A stretch of 64,000 nucleotides of DNA from the NCBI RefSeq assembly GCF_029589435.1, contig NZ_JARRAG010000001.1:734808-798807 (forward strand), written 5' to 3'. This DNA comes from Paludisphaera mucosa (lineage in GTDB: Bacteria; Planctomycetota; Planctomycetia; Isosphaerales; Isosphaeraceae). The position numbers were made by a program, and so were the translations under genes. The notes beneath the pieces are model-generated. The model did not search any database, was not told where the DNA came from, and saw nothing but the letters and a program-made list of their open reading frames with translations. This document shows, piece after piece, positions 27,387 to 36,724 of this stretch (the first letter of the stretch is position 1; each line of letters opens with the position of its first letter).

Positions 27387-27523
27387 GGCCTCGGCGGTGA
27401 TCGGCTTCGGATCGGCTCCCTTCGTCAGCTCCGCTCGGCGGCTGATCGGCCCCTAATCCTTTTGTAGTATCATCTTACGCCTGTTTTGAATTGGCTTTGT
27501 TGGCGAAAAAAAACTTGTAAACG

Positions 27524-27565
27524 GGACCTCGGCCTGTCTCCATCCCCGGGTCGCGGCCGAGGTCC
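27524..27565. repeat. 11-bp perfect inverted repeat
   Basis: GGACCTCGGCC (27524-27534) and GGCCGAGGTCC (27555-27565) form a perfect 11-pair stem around a 20-base loop. On the minus strand it would be followed, after about ten bases, by T8, so it could also terminate minus-strand transcription, but no gene lies there. Its more likely place is in the leader of the PEP-CTERM gene. Confidence 0.6.
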
Positions 27566-27584
27566 GGGCGCACCGCCCCCCCAT

Positions 27585-27607
27585 CCTGATCATGGGACAT
27601 GATCGGG
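27585..27607. repeat. Imperfect 23-bp inverted repeat
   Basis: GATCATG (27588-27594) and CATGATC (27598-27604) are separated by GGA, with two further outer CC/GG pairs after a mismatch. Short symmetric element upstream of the PEP-CTERM gene; could be an operator or an mRNA hairpin. Confidence 0.45.
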
Positions 27608-27752
27608 CATTGCAGAGCCCGCGTCGCATTTTCGCCCCACGCCGTCCTCGGCTCGGGGCGCCCGGGTCAGGCTCGTTTCCGCGACATAGGCTTTCAATAA
27701 GGGTGTGAAATTCCATGGGATAAAAGGCAGTTGCTATGAAGAAAGCATCGTA

Positions 27753-28538
27753 ATGAACAGGCGGATTCTCGGGATCGCGGCGTTCCTCGTCCTTTGCGGC
27801 CTCGGATTCTGTCGGGCCGAGGCGGGAGTCCTGATCCCTTCGAGCGCCTCGGTCGGACCTGCTGGGACCGAGGCCGGGACGGGCCTCGACGGCGCGTTCT
27901 ACAACGGCGGCGGGTCGACGTACCTGACCTCGCTCGCCATGGCCGATGCGATCATCGCCGCGGGCCGTCCGACGGCCACATTCCTCTCCACGTCGGTCGA
28001 CTATCCCCGCGGGGCGACGACGTCGGTCACGGACGCGACGACGCTGGGCGAGTTCCTCGGCCCCGACGCCGCGAGCCTTTCCGGGGGCGGGGCGAGCCTG
28101 CTCAGCACCTCGGTCTTCCACTTCACCGGCTACCTCAAGATTACGGGCGACCTCGACCAGGTCGCCGGCAACTCGAGCATCGACGTGAACTTCGCCGTCG
28201 CGTCCGACGACGGCTTCCGCCTCTCCATCGGCGGGGTCGAGGTCATCCGGTACGACGGGGTACGATCCTTCGCCGCATCGGGGGCGCTCGCGAGCTTCCA
28301 GGTCGCGGGACTCTACGCGGTCGACCTCGTCTACTACGAAAACCAGGGATCCACCGGCGTCGAGTTCTACGCCGGGATACCCGGGAGCCCCGGCTCGCAC
28401 GCCCCGGCCGGCACCCTGGGGCTGGTGCCGACGTCGTCGCTCTCCACCGCGATCTCGACGCCCGAGCCGCCCTCGCTCGTGCTGATGGGATTCGGGGCCT
28501 TGGGCTTGGTCATCGTCCGCCGCCGCCGTCGCCGTTGA
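27753..28538 (+). CDS. PEP-CTERM secreted protein with PA14-like domain
   Basis: 261 residues. Signal peptide at about 1-24 (MNRRILGIAAFLVLCGLGFC), a beta-rich body of PA14-like character with SDDGFRLSIGG (152-162) preceded by HFTGYLKITGD, and a C-terminal PEP-CTERM sorting signal: TPEPPSLVLMGFG, a hydrophobic helix and an Arg run. PEP-CTERM proteins are cut and anchored by exosortase, which is not in this window. PA14 folds usually bind carbohydrate. It is preceded by an AT-rich promoter region. Confidence 0.9.
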   Translation: MNRRILGIAAFLVLCGLGFCRAEAGVLIPSSASVGPAGTEAGTGLDGAFYNGGGSTYLTSLAMADAIIAAGRPTATFLSTSVDYPRGATTSVTDATTLGEFLGPDAASLSGGGASLLSTSVFHFTGYLKITGDLDQVAGNSSIDVNFAVASDDGFRLSIGGVEVIRYDGVRSFAASGALASFQVAGLYAVDLVYYENQGSTGVEFYAGIPGSPGSHAPAGTLGLVPTSSLSTAISTPEPPSLVLMGFGALGLVIVRRRRRR

Positions 28539-28696
28539 CGTGAGGGATCCGCGAACGGGAGAGGAGGGAGACCGAAACGATCCGGGTCGCGACGCGGCGA
28601 CGTCCTGCGGACCCTCGCCCGACGGGCGATCGGCGGCTACGATGGGGAGTCCGGACTTCTCCCCCCTCGCCGACGCCCCGCGGGACGACCTGATTC

Positions 28697-29770
28697 ATGA
28701 CGAGCGAGCCCTCCACCCAGGACCCGACGATCCCGGACGCCCTCTGGAACAGCCGGTTCCTTAAAGCGTGCCGCCGCGAGCCCGTCGACGCCACGCCCGT
28801 CTGGCTGATGCGGCAGGCGGGGCGGTACATGACCGAGTACCGCTCGCTGCGGGCCAAGGTCTCGTTCCTGGAACTCTGCAAGAACCCCGAGCTGGCGGCC
28901 GAGACCACGATCTTCGCCGCCGAGACCCTGGGCGTCGACGCGGCCATCCTGTTCGCCGACATCCTCCTGATCCTGGAGCCGCTCGGCTTCGGCCTGGAGT
29001 TCTCCAAGGGCGAAGGGCCGGTCATCCACGACCCGATCCGCGAGGCGGCCCACGTCGCCGGGATGATGCCGCTGGAGGACCTCTCGGCGCTCTCGTACGT
29101 CTTCGACGCCATCCGCCTGATCCGGGCCGGCCTGCCCGCCGGCCTGCCGCTGATCGGCTTCGCGGGGGCGCCGTTCACCCTGGCCTGCTACGCGATCGAG
29201 GGGGGTGGCTCCAAGAACTACGAGCGGGCCAAGGCCTTCATGTACGGCGACCCCGGCGCCTGGAACGCCCTGATGACCGTGCTGACCGACTCCACGGCGC
29301 GTTATTTGAACGCCCAGGTGAAGGCCGGGGTCCAGGCGGTGCAGGTCTTCGACAGCTGGGTCGGCTCGCTCGGGCCCGACGACTACCGGCGATTCGTCCT
29401 GCCCCACATGCGTCGGCTGTTCGACCAGATCGACCCCGGCGTGCCCGCCATCCACTTCGGGGCCGACACCGGCTCGCTGCTGGAGCTTCAGCGCGACGCG
29501 GGGGGGACGGTGATCGGCCTGGACTGGCGGGTGGAACTCGACCGCTGCTGGGAGCGGCTCGGCCCCGAGGTCGCCGTGCAGGGCAACCTCGACCCCGTCG
29601 TCCTGTTCGCCCCGCTCTCGGAGATCGCCCTCCAGACACGCCGCATCCTGGGGCAGGCGGGCGGTCGGCCCGGCCATATCTTCAACCTGGGCCACGGGAT
29701 CCTGCCGCACACGCCGGTCGACCACGTGCGAGCATTGGTGCAGATGGTTCATGAGTTCTCCGCGCGATGA
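28697..29770 (+). CDS. hemE: Uroporphyrinogen decarboxylase
   Basis: 357 residues, full length. It removes four carboxylates from uroporphyrinogen III to give coproporphyrinogen III in haem synthesis. PVWLMRQAGRYMTEYR (residues 34-49) is the first family signature and GFAGAPFTLACYAIEGG the second; NLGHGILPHTPVDHVRALV closes the protein as usual. The ATG is the only start that gives the family N-terminus. Protoporphyrinogen oxidase follows after 84 bases on the same strand, so haem enzymes are clustered. Confidence 0.97.
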   Translation: MTSEPSTQDPTIPDALWNSRFLKACRREPVDATPVWLMRQAGRYMTEYRSLRAKVSFLELCKNPELAAETTIFAAETLGVDAAILFADILLILEPLGFGLEFSKGEGPVIHDPIREAAHVAGMMPLEDLSALSYVFDAIRLIRAGLPAGLPLIGFAGAPFTLACYAIEGGGSKNYERAKAFMYGDPGAWNALMTVLTDSTARYLNAQVKAGVQAVQVFDSWVGSLGPDDYRRFVLPHMRRLFDQIDPGVPAIHFGADTGSLLELQRDAGGTVIGLDWRVELDRCWERLGPEVAVQGNLDPVVLFAPLSEIALQTRRILGQAGGRPGHIFNLGHGILPHTPVDHVRALVQMVHEFSAR

Positions 29771-29854
29771 ACCCCTGGCGAAATCGAGAAGGATTGGCGA
29801 AGATGGCGATCTGAGAAGAGGGATCCTCGGGAGTTGGGGAAGGGAATCGATTCG

Positions 29855-31339
29855 ATGAAGACGATGATCGAGCGGGCGTCGGGCTCGAAAGGCTCGGACC
29901 GGGTGGTGGTGATCGGCGGGGGCCTGTCGGGCCTGGCCGTCGCCAGCCGCATCCAGCAGTCCGGGCAGGCCTTGCGTCGGCCGGTCGAGGTGGTGGTGCT
30001 GGAGTCGAAGGACCGCGTCGGCGGCGTGATCGCGACCGATCACCGCGACGGCTTCATGCTGGAGCGGGGCCCCGACTCGTTCATCACCAACAAGCCCTGG
30101 GCGATGGACCTCTGCCGCCGGCTGAACCTCGACGACCAGCTCATCGAGGCCGACCCCACCTACCGCCGCTCGTTCGTGGTCCGCAAGGGGAAGCTCGCGG
30201 CGGTCCCCGAGGGCTTCGTCCTGATGGCCCCCCACCGGCTGGCGCCGGTCCTCTCGTCGCCGATCCTCTCGCTGCGGGGCAAGCTCCGCCTGCTGGCCGA
30301 GGCCCTGATCCCCCGTCGCGAGGGCCCCGGCGAGGAGAGCCTGGCCGCCTTCGCCCGCCGCCGCCTGGGTCGCGAGGCGTTCGACCGCCTGGTCCAGCCG
30401 CTCGTGGGCGGCATCTACACCGGCGACCCCAACAACCTCAGCCTCCGCGCCACGCTCCCGCAGTTCCTGGCCATGGAGAACGAGCACGGCGGCCTGATCC
30501 GGGCCGCCTGGCGGCGCCGCAAGGAGTCCGACGCGCGGATCGAGACCGAGTCGTCGGGCGCGCGCTACGGCATGTTCGTCTCGCTGGCCGAAGGCATGGG
30601 CGCGCTCCCCCAGGCGCTCGCGGCCTCGCTGGACGCCGGGACGGTGAAGACCAATTCGCCGGTGCGCCGGATCAGCCGGTCGAGCACCGGCTCGGGCTGG
30701 GTCGTCGAGCTGCTCAACGGCCCGGCGCTCGAGGCCGACGCCGTCGTGGCGACGACCGAGGCCCACGCCGCCGCCCGCATGATCGACGGCCACGACGCGT
30801 CGCTGGCGCTGCAGCTGCGGGCTATCCCCTATGCGTCGTCGATCATCGTCAACGTCGCCTACCGCTGCGACCGGGTCAAGCATACGCTCGACGGCTACGG
30901 CTTCGTCGTGCCGGCCGTCGAGAACCGGCGGATCTTCGCGGCCTCGTTCCTCAACGTGAAGTTCCCCCGCCGGGCCCCCGAGGGGACGGCCCTGATCCGC
31001 GTCTTCGTCGGCGGGGCCTCGCAGCCCGAGCTGTTCGACCTCGACGACGACGCCGTGCGGCAGGTCGTCGCGGCCGAGCTGGGCGAGCTGATCGGCGCGA
31101 CGGGCCCGCCGCTGCTCCTGGAGATCGCCCGCCACGCGCGGACGATGCCCCAGTACGTCCTGGGCCACCTGGAGGCCGTCGAGTCGATCCGCCGCAAGGC
31201 CGCGATGCACTCGAACCTGTTCCTCACCGGCGTCGCCTACGACGGCGTCGGCATCCCCGACTGCATCCGCGCCGCCGAGGCCACCGCCGACGCCGTCGTC
31301 GCCCGCCTCGCCGCCGCCGGCTCCATCGCCGCCGCCTGA
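29855..31339 (+). CDS. hemG: Protoporphyrinogen oxidase (HemY type)
   Basis: 494 residues. FAD-dependent, oxidises protoporphyrinogen IX with oxygen. The N-terminus VVVIGGGLSGLAVASRI is the FAD dinucleotide fold, ERGPDSFI follows, and VQPLVGGIYTGDPNNLS and LTGVAYDGVGIPDCIRA are family signatures. I take the ATG at 29855, with AAGGGA just upstream, over a TTG seven codons earlier. It stands behind hemE. This is the oxygen-dependent HemY form, not the small HemG flavodoxin of E. coli or HemJ. Confidence 0.95.
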   Translation: MKTMIERASGSKGSDRVVVIGGGLSGLAVASRIQQSGQALRRPVEVVVLESKDRVGGVIATDHRDGFMLERGPDSFITNKPWAMDLCRRLNLDDQLIEADPTYRRSFVVRKGKLAAVPEGFVLMAPHRLAPVLSSPILSLRGKLRLLAEALIPRREGPGEESLAAFARRRLGREAFDRLVQPLVGGIYTGDPNNLSLRATLPQFLAMENEHGGLIRAAWRRRKESDARIETESSGARYGMFVSLAEGMGALPQALAASLDAGTVKTNSPVRRISRSSTGSGWVVELLNGPALEADAVVATTEAHAAARMIDGHDASLALQLRAIPYASSIIVNVAYRCDRVKHTLDGYGFVVPAVENRRIFAASFLNVKFPRRAPEGTALIRVFVGGASQPELFDLDDDAVRQVVAAELGELIGATGPPLLLEIARHARTMPQYVLGHLEAVESIRRKAAMHSNLFLTGVAYDGVGIPDCIRAAEATADAVVARLAAAGSIAAA

Positions 31340-31346
31340 TCGCCGC

Positions 31347-33044
31347 TCAATCGCGAGCGGCCATTCGCCCCAGGCGTCGCGGGACCGAGCGGCACGCGGC
31401 TCGGAAGAGCATCCGCGAGGCCAGGAGATGGATCGGCGTCCACGCGACGAGGCCGCACGACATCTCCACGAAGTAGGCCGTCGGCGCGTGCCCCGAGAGC
31501 AAGGCCATGCCGAGGAGGGGGCCGTAGACCGGCGAGCCCAGGTCCGTCCCGGATTCGAGGTTGCCCAGTCGGCCGAACAGGCCGAACGAGACGAAGAGCC
31601 ACCCCACCGATGCGGCCAGGAAGGCCCCTGCGCTCCAGGCCGGGGCGCGACTCGTCCCGCCGGCCCAAACGGCCGTCGCCAGCCCCAGGCTCGTGGCCGA
31701 CGCCGCATAGGCCGCGATCAGGGCCGCGTACGCCCCCAGCTGCAGCCAGAGCCCCGTATGCAGGCAGGCCACCGCGCCGATCGCCGCGGGGCCGGCCGCC
31801 ACGAACACCGTCAGGCGGTAGGTCGCCCACCACTTGCCGCCGAGGATCTCGGCCGTCGACAGCGGCGTCGCCAGCAGCACGTCGAGGTTGCCTTGCGCGG
31901 CTTCCTCCGACAGCGACGCCGCGGCCCGGACGTTCAACAGCAGCAGCCCCAGGACGCTCGTGACGAAGGCGGCGAACGGGCTGAAGTCGCCGGCCGGCAG
32001 GCCCAGGGCCCCGATCACCCAGACGACCGTCACCCCGAAGAGGAAGAGGGTGATCGCGTTGTACGCCCTCCAGAGGGCGTGGTCCCAGCTCGACGCATGG
32101 AGTCGCCTCCACTCGCGCCAGAGGACGGGATCGGCGTCGAGCGACGGCTCGCGGAGCAGCCGCAACGGGCCGCGGCGACGCCGTCGCGCCGCCCGGTTCA
32201 CCTCGGCCGGGGTCGGCGTCCTCACCTCCGCGCGATGGTCGAGGGCCGCCGGCCGGACGGTCCGGATCGAGTATCGGATCAAGGCGGTCGTCCCGAGGAC
32301 GGACCACGCGAGGGAGAGCGTCGTCGCGGCGAGCGGATTCGTCGGAAAGAAGTCCGACCAGTCCGCGATCACGATGTAAGGCTGCATCGCGAAGAGCGGG
32401 ATGGCCAGGCCGACGAGGACGGTGCCCGGGAAGGCGAGCCCCAGAATCCCCCCGATGACGCTCGGAAAGATGAGCCAGGCCACGAGGATCGCGTAGGACA
32501 GGCCGAGCACGGCGTGCGGCTTCGCGCCCCGGATCGAGAGCGTGAATCCCAGCGAGCCGGCCAGGACGGCCGTGGCCAGGGTCACCACGAAGGCTCGCAG
32601 CGGCTGGATCGGATCGACGCCCCCGAGAAGCGTCGTCAGCATCAGCACCGGCTGCGCCGCGAGGACCAGGCCCACGACGGGGAGCAGGCCCGCGGCGAGC
32701 CGTCCCAGGACGATCTCCGAATCGGCCAGGCCGGTCGCCATCTCCAGCAGCAGCGACCCGCTCGTCTTGTCGCGACAGACGGACCCGGCGGTGGCCGCGG
32801 GCGCGAGGAGCAGGACGAGCGTCAGCTCCAGGTTGGCGAGGGTCGCGTACAGCGAGGAGCCGAACCAGGCCAGCCGCCGCCGATCCAGGCCGTCGGCCCC
32901 CGCGTCCCAGGACTGCCAGACGGAAGCCATCCCCGCCAGCAGGACCGCCACGAAGGCCGATCGCAGGGCGTAGATCCGCCGCCGTCGCGAGACGCGGAGC
33001 CACTCGTAGGCGAACACGGGGCCGGGAACGAGCCGAAACGCCAT
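31347..33044 (-). CDS. ABC-2-like duplicated permease, copy 3
   Basis: 565 residues, about 12 membrane helices in two halves. The first half opens with GPVFAYEWLRVSRRRRIYAL and the second, near residue 300, with a related PVLWREWRRLH, so the protein looks like a fused tandem duplication of an ABC-2 permease module. It is the third of three tandem paralogues on the minus strand; the neighbours are 24 and 41 bases apart. No ATP-binding partner is in the window. It may act as a membrane exporter part or in gliding/secretion-type complexes. It is the most diverged of the three in the C-terminal part. Confidence 0.8.
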   Translation of the reverse strand: MAFRLVPGPVFAYEWLRVSRRRRIYALRSAFVAVLLAGMASVWQSWDAGADGLDRRRLAWFGSSLYATLANLELTLVLLLAPAATAGSVCRDKTSGSLLLEMATGLADSEIVLGRLAAGLLPVVGLVLAAQPVLMLTTLLGGVDPIQPLRAFVVTLATAVLAGSLGFTLSIRGAKPHAVLGLSYAILVAWLIFPSVIGGILGLAFPGTVLVGLAIPLFAMQPYIVIADWSDFFPTNPLAATTLSLAWSVLGTTALIRYSIRTVRPAALDHRAEVRTPTPAEVNRAARRRRRGPLRLLREPSLDADPVLWREWRRLHASSWDHALWRAYNAITLFLFGVTVVWVIGALGLPAGDFSPFAAFVTSVLGLLLLNVRAAASLSEEAAQGNLDVLLATPLSTAEILGGKWWATYRLTVFVAAGPAAIGAVACLHTGLWLQLGAYAALIAAYAASATSLGLATAVWAGGTSRAPAWSAGAFLAASVGWLFVSFGLFGRLGNLESGTDLGSPVYGPLLGMALLSGHAPTAYFVEMSCGLVAWTPIHLLASRMLFRAACRSVPRRLGRMAARD

Positions 33045-33068
33045 GGCGACCGCATCCTCCCATCCCGC

Positions 33069-34829
33069 TCACGCGGGAGAGATCGGTGTTTCGGCCGCGT
33101 CGTCGCGCTCGCGACCGAACCGCGGGATCAGGGCCCTGAGATGTCGCCAGCGCGCGCGTCGCTCGCTGCGATCGGCGATGCGGCCGAGGCCCTCGTCGAA
33201 CGTCTCGCAGGCCGCCCGGAAGAGGAAGACCGAGGCCACGCCCTGGATGACGGCCCAGAGGGTCATGTAGAGGAGCCAGGTCAGGCTCTCGATGTCGAGA
33301 CCGTCGTCGCGCAGCCGGAGCGTCCCGACGACGGCCCCGGCGATGGGCGACCCGAGCACGAACATGATCGCCGGTGAGGAGCCGCCGCCGCTCATCAAGG
33401 AGAAGAACGGCCAGCCGACGCAGGCGGCCACGTACGACCCGACGCAGACGCCCGCCGCCCGGCCCTGCTGCGCGATCCAGACGGAGATCGCCAGGCCGAA
33501 GCTGGCGGCGAGCGCCGCATAGGAGGCGAGCAGCAGGAGGTAGGCCGCCAGGCTCGGCCAGTTCCCGGAGCGCCGGCACATCAGGCCGCCGATCGCGGCC
33601 GGGAGCAGCAGGATCGAGGGGGCGAGCCGGAACGTCCCCCACCACTTGCCGGCGAGGATCGACGGCGTCGACATCGGCGTCGACAGCAGGACGTCCAGGC
33701 TCCCGCGCATCCGTTCTTCCGAGAGCGAGGTGGACGCCCTCACGCTCAGCAGCAGCAGGCCCACGCCGACGATGTAGAGGTTCGCGAGGATCGCCGTCTC
33801 GGAGATCGGCCCGCCCTGGTCGATGTGGTAGATCGCCATGGCGGTCAGAGACAGCGCGAAGAGGCCGTGGAGGATCCCGACGACGCGCCCCCACCGCGTC
33901 GGCCTCGACCGGCTCCACTCCCGCCAGAGGACCGGGTTGGCGTCGAGCGAGGGCGTCGGCAGCAGGCCGACCCGCCATCGTCGGCGAGCCCGCGAGGACG
34001 CTTCCCTCTGCGTCCGCTGCCCCACGGCGACGCGACGGATCGTCGCGATGCAGGCCGCGATCATCGCCGCCGAGACGACCAAGCAGGCCGCGAGGTAGAT
34101 CAGAGCCTGCGCCAGGTGGGCCTCGGTGGGCTCGTCGTACGCCGGATGCATCAGGGCGTAAGGGTTGGTCGCGGCGACGGCGGCCGTCAGCGGGGCTTCC
34201 AGGTAAGGGACGTAGCCGGAGCTGTCGACGATGACGACGAACAGCGGCGCGAACGCGACCCAGCCGACGACGATCAGGTAGGTCGCGCCCAAAACCTCGT
34301 GGGTCTTCCGCCCCCAGACCGAGAGGGTGAACGCCAGGGTGCAGACGAGCACGGAGGTGCCCAGCGTGACGAGGAACGACCCGAACAGGAGCGCGGGGTC
34401 GATGCCGCCCAGCAGCGAGGCCAGCATCATCATGGGCAGGACGCAGAAGACCAGGCCGACGACCGGCACGAGCGCCGCGCCCAGCTTCCCCAGGACGATC
34501 TCCGAATCGGAGAGGTCGGTCGCCATGACCTGGATCAGCGAGCCGCGGGCCTTGTCGAGGCAGACGGCCCCGGCCGTCGCCGCCGGCGCGGCGAGCAGGA
34601 CGAGCGTCATCTCGATGTTGACGATCATGGCGTAGGTCGCCTGGCCGAGGTACGCCAGCTCGTTCCGCTCATACCCCTCGGGCCGGTCCGACCACGCCCC
34701 CCAGGTCAGGAACAGGCCGAGCAGGAGGATGGCGACGAAGGCCGATCGGCAGGCGTAGAGCTGCCACCGCCGCGCGATCCGCAGCCATTCGTACACGAAC
34801 ACCGGCCCCGGGCCCCACCGCATCGCCAT
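33069..34829 (-). CDS. ABC-2-like duplicated permease, copy 2
   Basis: 586 residues, same two-half plan: GPVFVYEWLRIARRWQLYAC at the start and PSLDANPVLWREWSRSRPTR in the middle. ATAGAVCLDKARGSLIQVMA and LSDSEIVLGKLGAALVPVVG follow the first helices and are almost shared with copy 1. LSEERMRGSLDVLLSTPMST in the second half is the equivalent segment of the repeat, which supports the internal duplication. Start MAMRWG chosen by similarity to copy 1. The function is unknown beyond membrane transport. Confidence 0.8.
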   Translation of the reverse strand: MAMRWGPGPVFVYEWLRIARRWQLYACRSAFVAILLLGLFLTWGAWSDRPEGYERNELAYLGQATYAMIVNIEMTLVLLAAPAATAGAVCLDKARGSLIQVMATDLSDSEIVLGKLGAALVPVVGLVFCVLPMMMLASLLGGIDPALLFGSFLVTLGTSVLVCTLAFTLSVWGRKTHEVLGATYLIVVGWVAFAPLFVVIVDSSGYVPYLEAPLTAAVAATNPYALMHPAYDEPTEAHLAQALIYLAACLVVSAAMIAACIATIRRVAVGQRTQREASSRARRRWRVGLLPTPSLDANPVLWREWSRSRPTRWGRVVGILHGLFALSLTAMAIYHIDQGGPISETAILANLYIVGVGLLLLSVRASTSLSEERMRGSLDVLLSTPMSTPSILAGKWWGTFRLAPSILLLPAAIGGLMCRRSGNWPSLAAYLLLLASYAALAASFGLAISVWIAQQGRAAGVCVGSYVAACVGWPFFSLMSGGGSSPAIMFVLGSPIAGAVVGTLRLRDDGLDIESLTWLLYMTLWAVIQGVASVFLFRAACETFDEGLGRIADRSERRARWRHLRALIPRFGRERDDAAETPISPA

Positions 34830-34870
34830 GGTCGTTCGATCCCCCTCGTCCCGCCCCATCCCCCCTCGTC

Positions 34871-36664
34871 TCAGGCCGGCTCCGTCGCCGGGGGGATCGC
34901 GGGGGCCTTGTCGCGCGACTCGCGGCGGAATCTCGGGAACAGGGCCCCAAGGCCGTCCTCAGCCGGATCGTAGGCGCCCCAACCAGGGACCCGACCCAGG
35001 CATCGGTCGAAGGTCTCGCAGGCCATGTGGAAGAGGACGATCGCCAGGATCCAGTAGGCCACGTTCCAGACGACGATCCCGATCGGGACCATCGTGATCA
35101 TCTCGGCCGGTCCCGGGGCGGTCTCGCCGAGGACCCCGAACATCGCGAAGACCGGGCCGTAGAGGGGCGAGCCCATGACGATCAGCGGGACGAACTTGCT
35201 CGACCCGTGTTCCGACAACACTGCCACGACGACCCAGCCGACGCAGGCGGCGACGTAGAGCCCCACGCTCAGGGCGAGCACGCGGCCCTGGCGGACCACC
35301 CAGACCGAGATCGCCAGCCCCACGCTCGTCACGGCCGCCCCGTAGGCCACGATCAGGCCGATCATGCCCACGAGGCACCCCCATTTCCCGCTCTGGAGGC
35401 AGGCGACCGCGCCGATGAGGCCGGGCAGCACGGCCAGGCAGGGGACGAGCCGGAACGTCCCCCACCACTTGCCCGCCAGGATCGACGGAGTGCTCATCGG
35501 CGTGGCGAGCAGGACGTCGAGGCTCCCCCGCACCCGTTCCTCCGAGAGCGACGTCGCGGCGCGGACGCTCAGCAGCAGCAGGCCGATTCCGACGAGGTAC
35601 ATGTTCGCGAAAACCGCCAACTCGCCGACCCGGCCCCCGTTCATCACGTCGACGAGGGCCAGCCAGGTCAGCACGAGGGCGAACGCCGAATAGGCGAGCC
35701 AGGTCCAGGCGGCCCAGCGCGAGGGGCGCATGCGAGTCCATTCGCGCCAAAGCACCGGGTTGGCGTCGAGTGAGGGCGTCGGCAGGACTGTCGGCAGCCG
35801 CAACCCCGGCCGCCCTCTTCGGCTTTTCGAAGGTGCGGCCTCGGCCCGCTGGTTCAGCGTCAGCGACCGGATGCGGCGGATCGTCGCGATGGTCATCAGG
35901 GCGGAGATCGCGAGGCAGATCACGAGGAACACCGAGACCGACAGCAGGTGCGTCGAGGCCGGCTCGTTGTACGACGGGGCGATCAGGTTGAAGGGATTCG
36001 TCCAGGCGAAGAAGTGCAGGAAGGAGTCGAACCAGCCGCTCGGCGAGAAGCCGGCAATCCTAAGGCCCGTGGCCAGGAAGGGCGTGACGGTCACCCAGAA
36101 GATCAGGAAGAGATACGTCGCGCTGAGGACCTCGTGGGTCTTCCGGCCCCAGACCGACAGCGTGAACGCCAGAGTGCAGCCCAGGACCGCCGTGCCCAGC
36201 GAGACGGCGACCGAGCCGAGCAGCGTCACCGGATCGACGCCGCCGAGCAGCGTGGTCAGCATGAGCACCGGCAGCACGCAGAAGACCAGGCCGACCACCG
36301 GGATGAGCGCGGCCCCGAGCTTGCCGAGGACGATCTCGGCGTCCGTCAGGTCGGTCGCCATGACGTGGAGCAGCGTCCCCCGCGCCTTGTCGAGGCAGAC
36401 GGCCCCCGCCGTCGCCGCGGGCGCGGCGAGGAGGATCAGAGCCAGTTCGACCGTGACGATCGCGTTATACACGGTCTGGCCGAACTCGGCGATCCGCCGG
36501 AGGTCGAGGGCGTCGAGGTTCCATCGCTGGCTCATCCAGACGACGACGAGGCCGCCCAGGATCGTCGCCACGAAGGCCGCGCGGAGGGCGTAGAGCTGCC
36601 ATCGCCGCGAAGTTCGAATCCACTCGTACGCGAAGACCGGGCCGAGCGCGTCCTGCATCGCCAT
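34871..36664 (-). CDS. ABC-2-like duplicated permease, copy 1
   Basis: 597 residues, first in the direction of transcription. GPVFAYEWIRTSRRWQLYAL starts half one and PSLDANPVLWREWTRMRPSR starts half two. The 'D-K-A-R-G-T-L' (half one) and 'E-R-V-R-G-S-L-D-V-L-L' (half two) segments are the counterpart positions of the ABC-2 coupling region seen in other exporters. Downstream copies 2 and 3 share the plan, so this is a tandem gene family. An iron-type permease gene lies 60 bases upstream in the same direction. An unlinked ATPase must exist if this is an ABC transporter. Confidence 0.8.
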   Translation of the reverse strand: MAMQDALGPVFAYEWIRTSRRWQLYALRAAFVATILGGLVVVWMSQRWNLDALDLRRIAEFGQTVYNAIVTVELALILLAAPAATAGAVCLDKARGTLLHVMATDLTDAEIVLGKLGAALIPVVGLVFCVLPVLMLTTLLGGVDPVTLLGSVAVSLGTAVLGCTLAFTLSVWGRKTHEVLSATYLFLIFWVTVTPFLATGLRIAGFSPSGWFDSFLHFFAWTNPFNLIAPSYNEPASTHLLSVSVFLVICLAISALMTIATIRRIRSLTLNQRAEAAPSKSRRGRPGLRLPTVLPTPSLDANPVLWREWTRMRPSRWAAWTWLAYSAFALVLTWLALVDVMNGGRVGELAVFANMYLVGIGLLLLSVRAATSLSEERVRGSLDVLLATPMSTPSILAGKWWGTFRLVPCLAVLPGLIGAVACLQSGKWGCLVGMIGLIVAYGAAVTSVGLAISVWVVRQGRVLALSVGLYVAACVGWVVVAVLSEHGSSKFVPLIVMGSPLYGPVFAMFGVLGETAPGPAEMITMVPIGIVVWNVAYWILAIVLFHMACETFDRCLGRVPGWGAYDPAEDGLGALFPRFRRESRDKAPAIPPATEPA

Positions 36665-36724
36665 GATCGATCGACTCCTCGCGAAACGGTCGGACTCCGT
36701 CGACGGCCGTTCATCCTACACTCG

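Larger units (their letters stand above)
27387..27752. other. AT-rich intergenic region upstream of PEP-CTERM gene
   Basis: 366 bases without a gene. Roughly 27450-27520 is much more AT-rich than the surroundings, with an A8 run at 27506-27513, so it is the likely promoter area of the PEP-CTERM gene. A possible -35 TTGGCT (27491-27496) and -10-like TGTAAA (27516-27521) are 19 bases apart, which is weak. Two inverted repeats follow (27524-27565 and 27585-27607). Confidence 0.55.

Noticed and set aside
27506-27513. T8 on the minus strand after the 11-bp hairpin as an intrinsic terminator
   Set aside because: The T-run is about ten bases away from the stem and there is no minus-strand gene to terminate.
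36612-36621. A GTTCGAATCC string like a tRNA T-loop
   Set aside because: It lies inside the first permease gene (encoding part of its N-terminus), and no matching acceptor or anticodon stems surround it.
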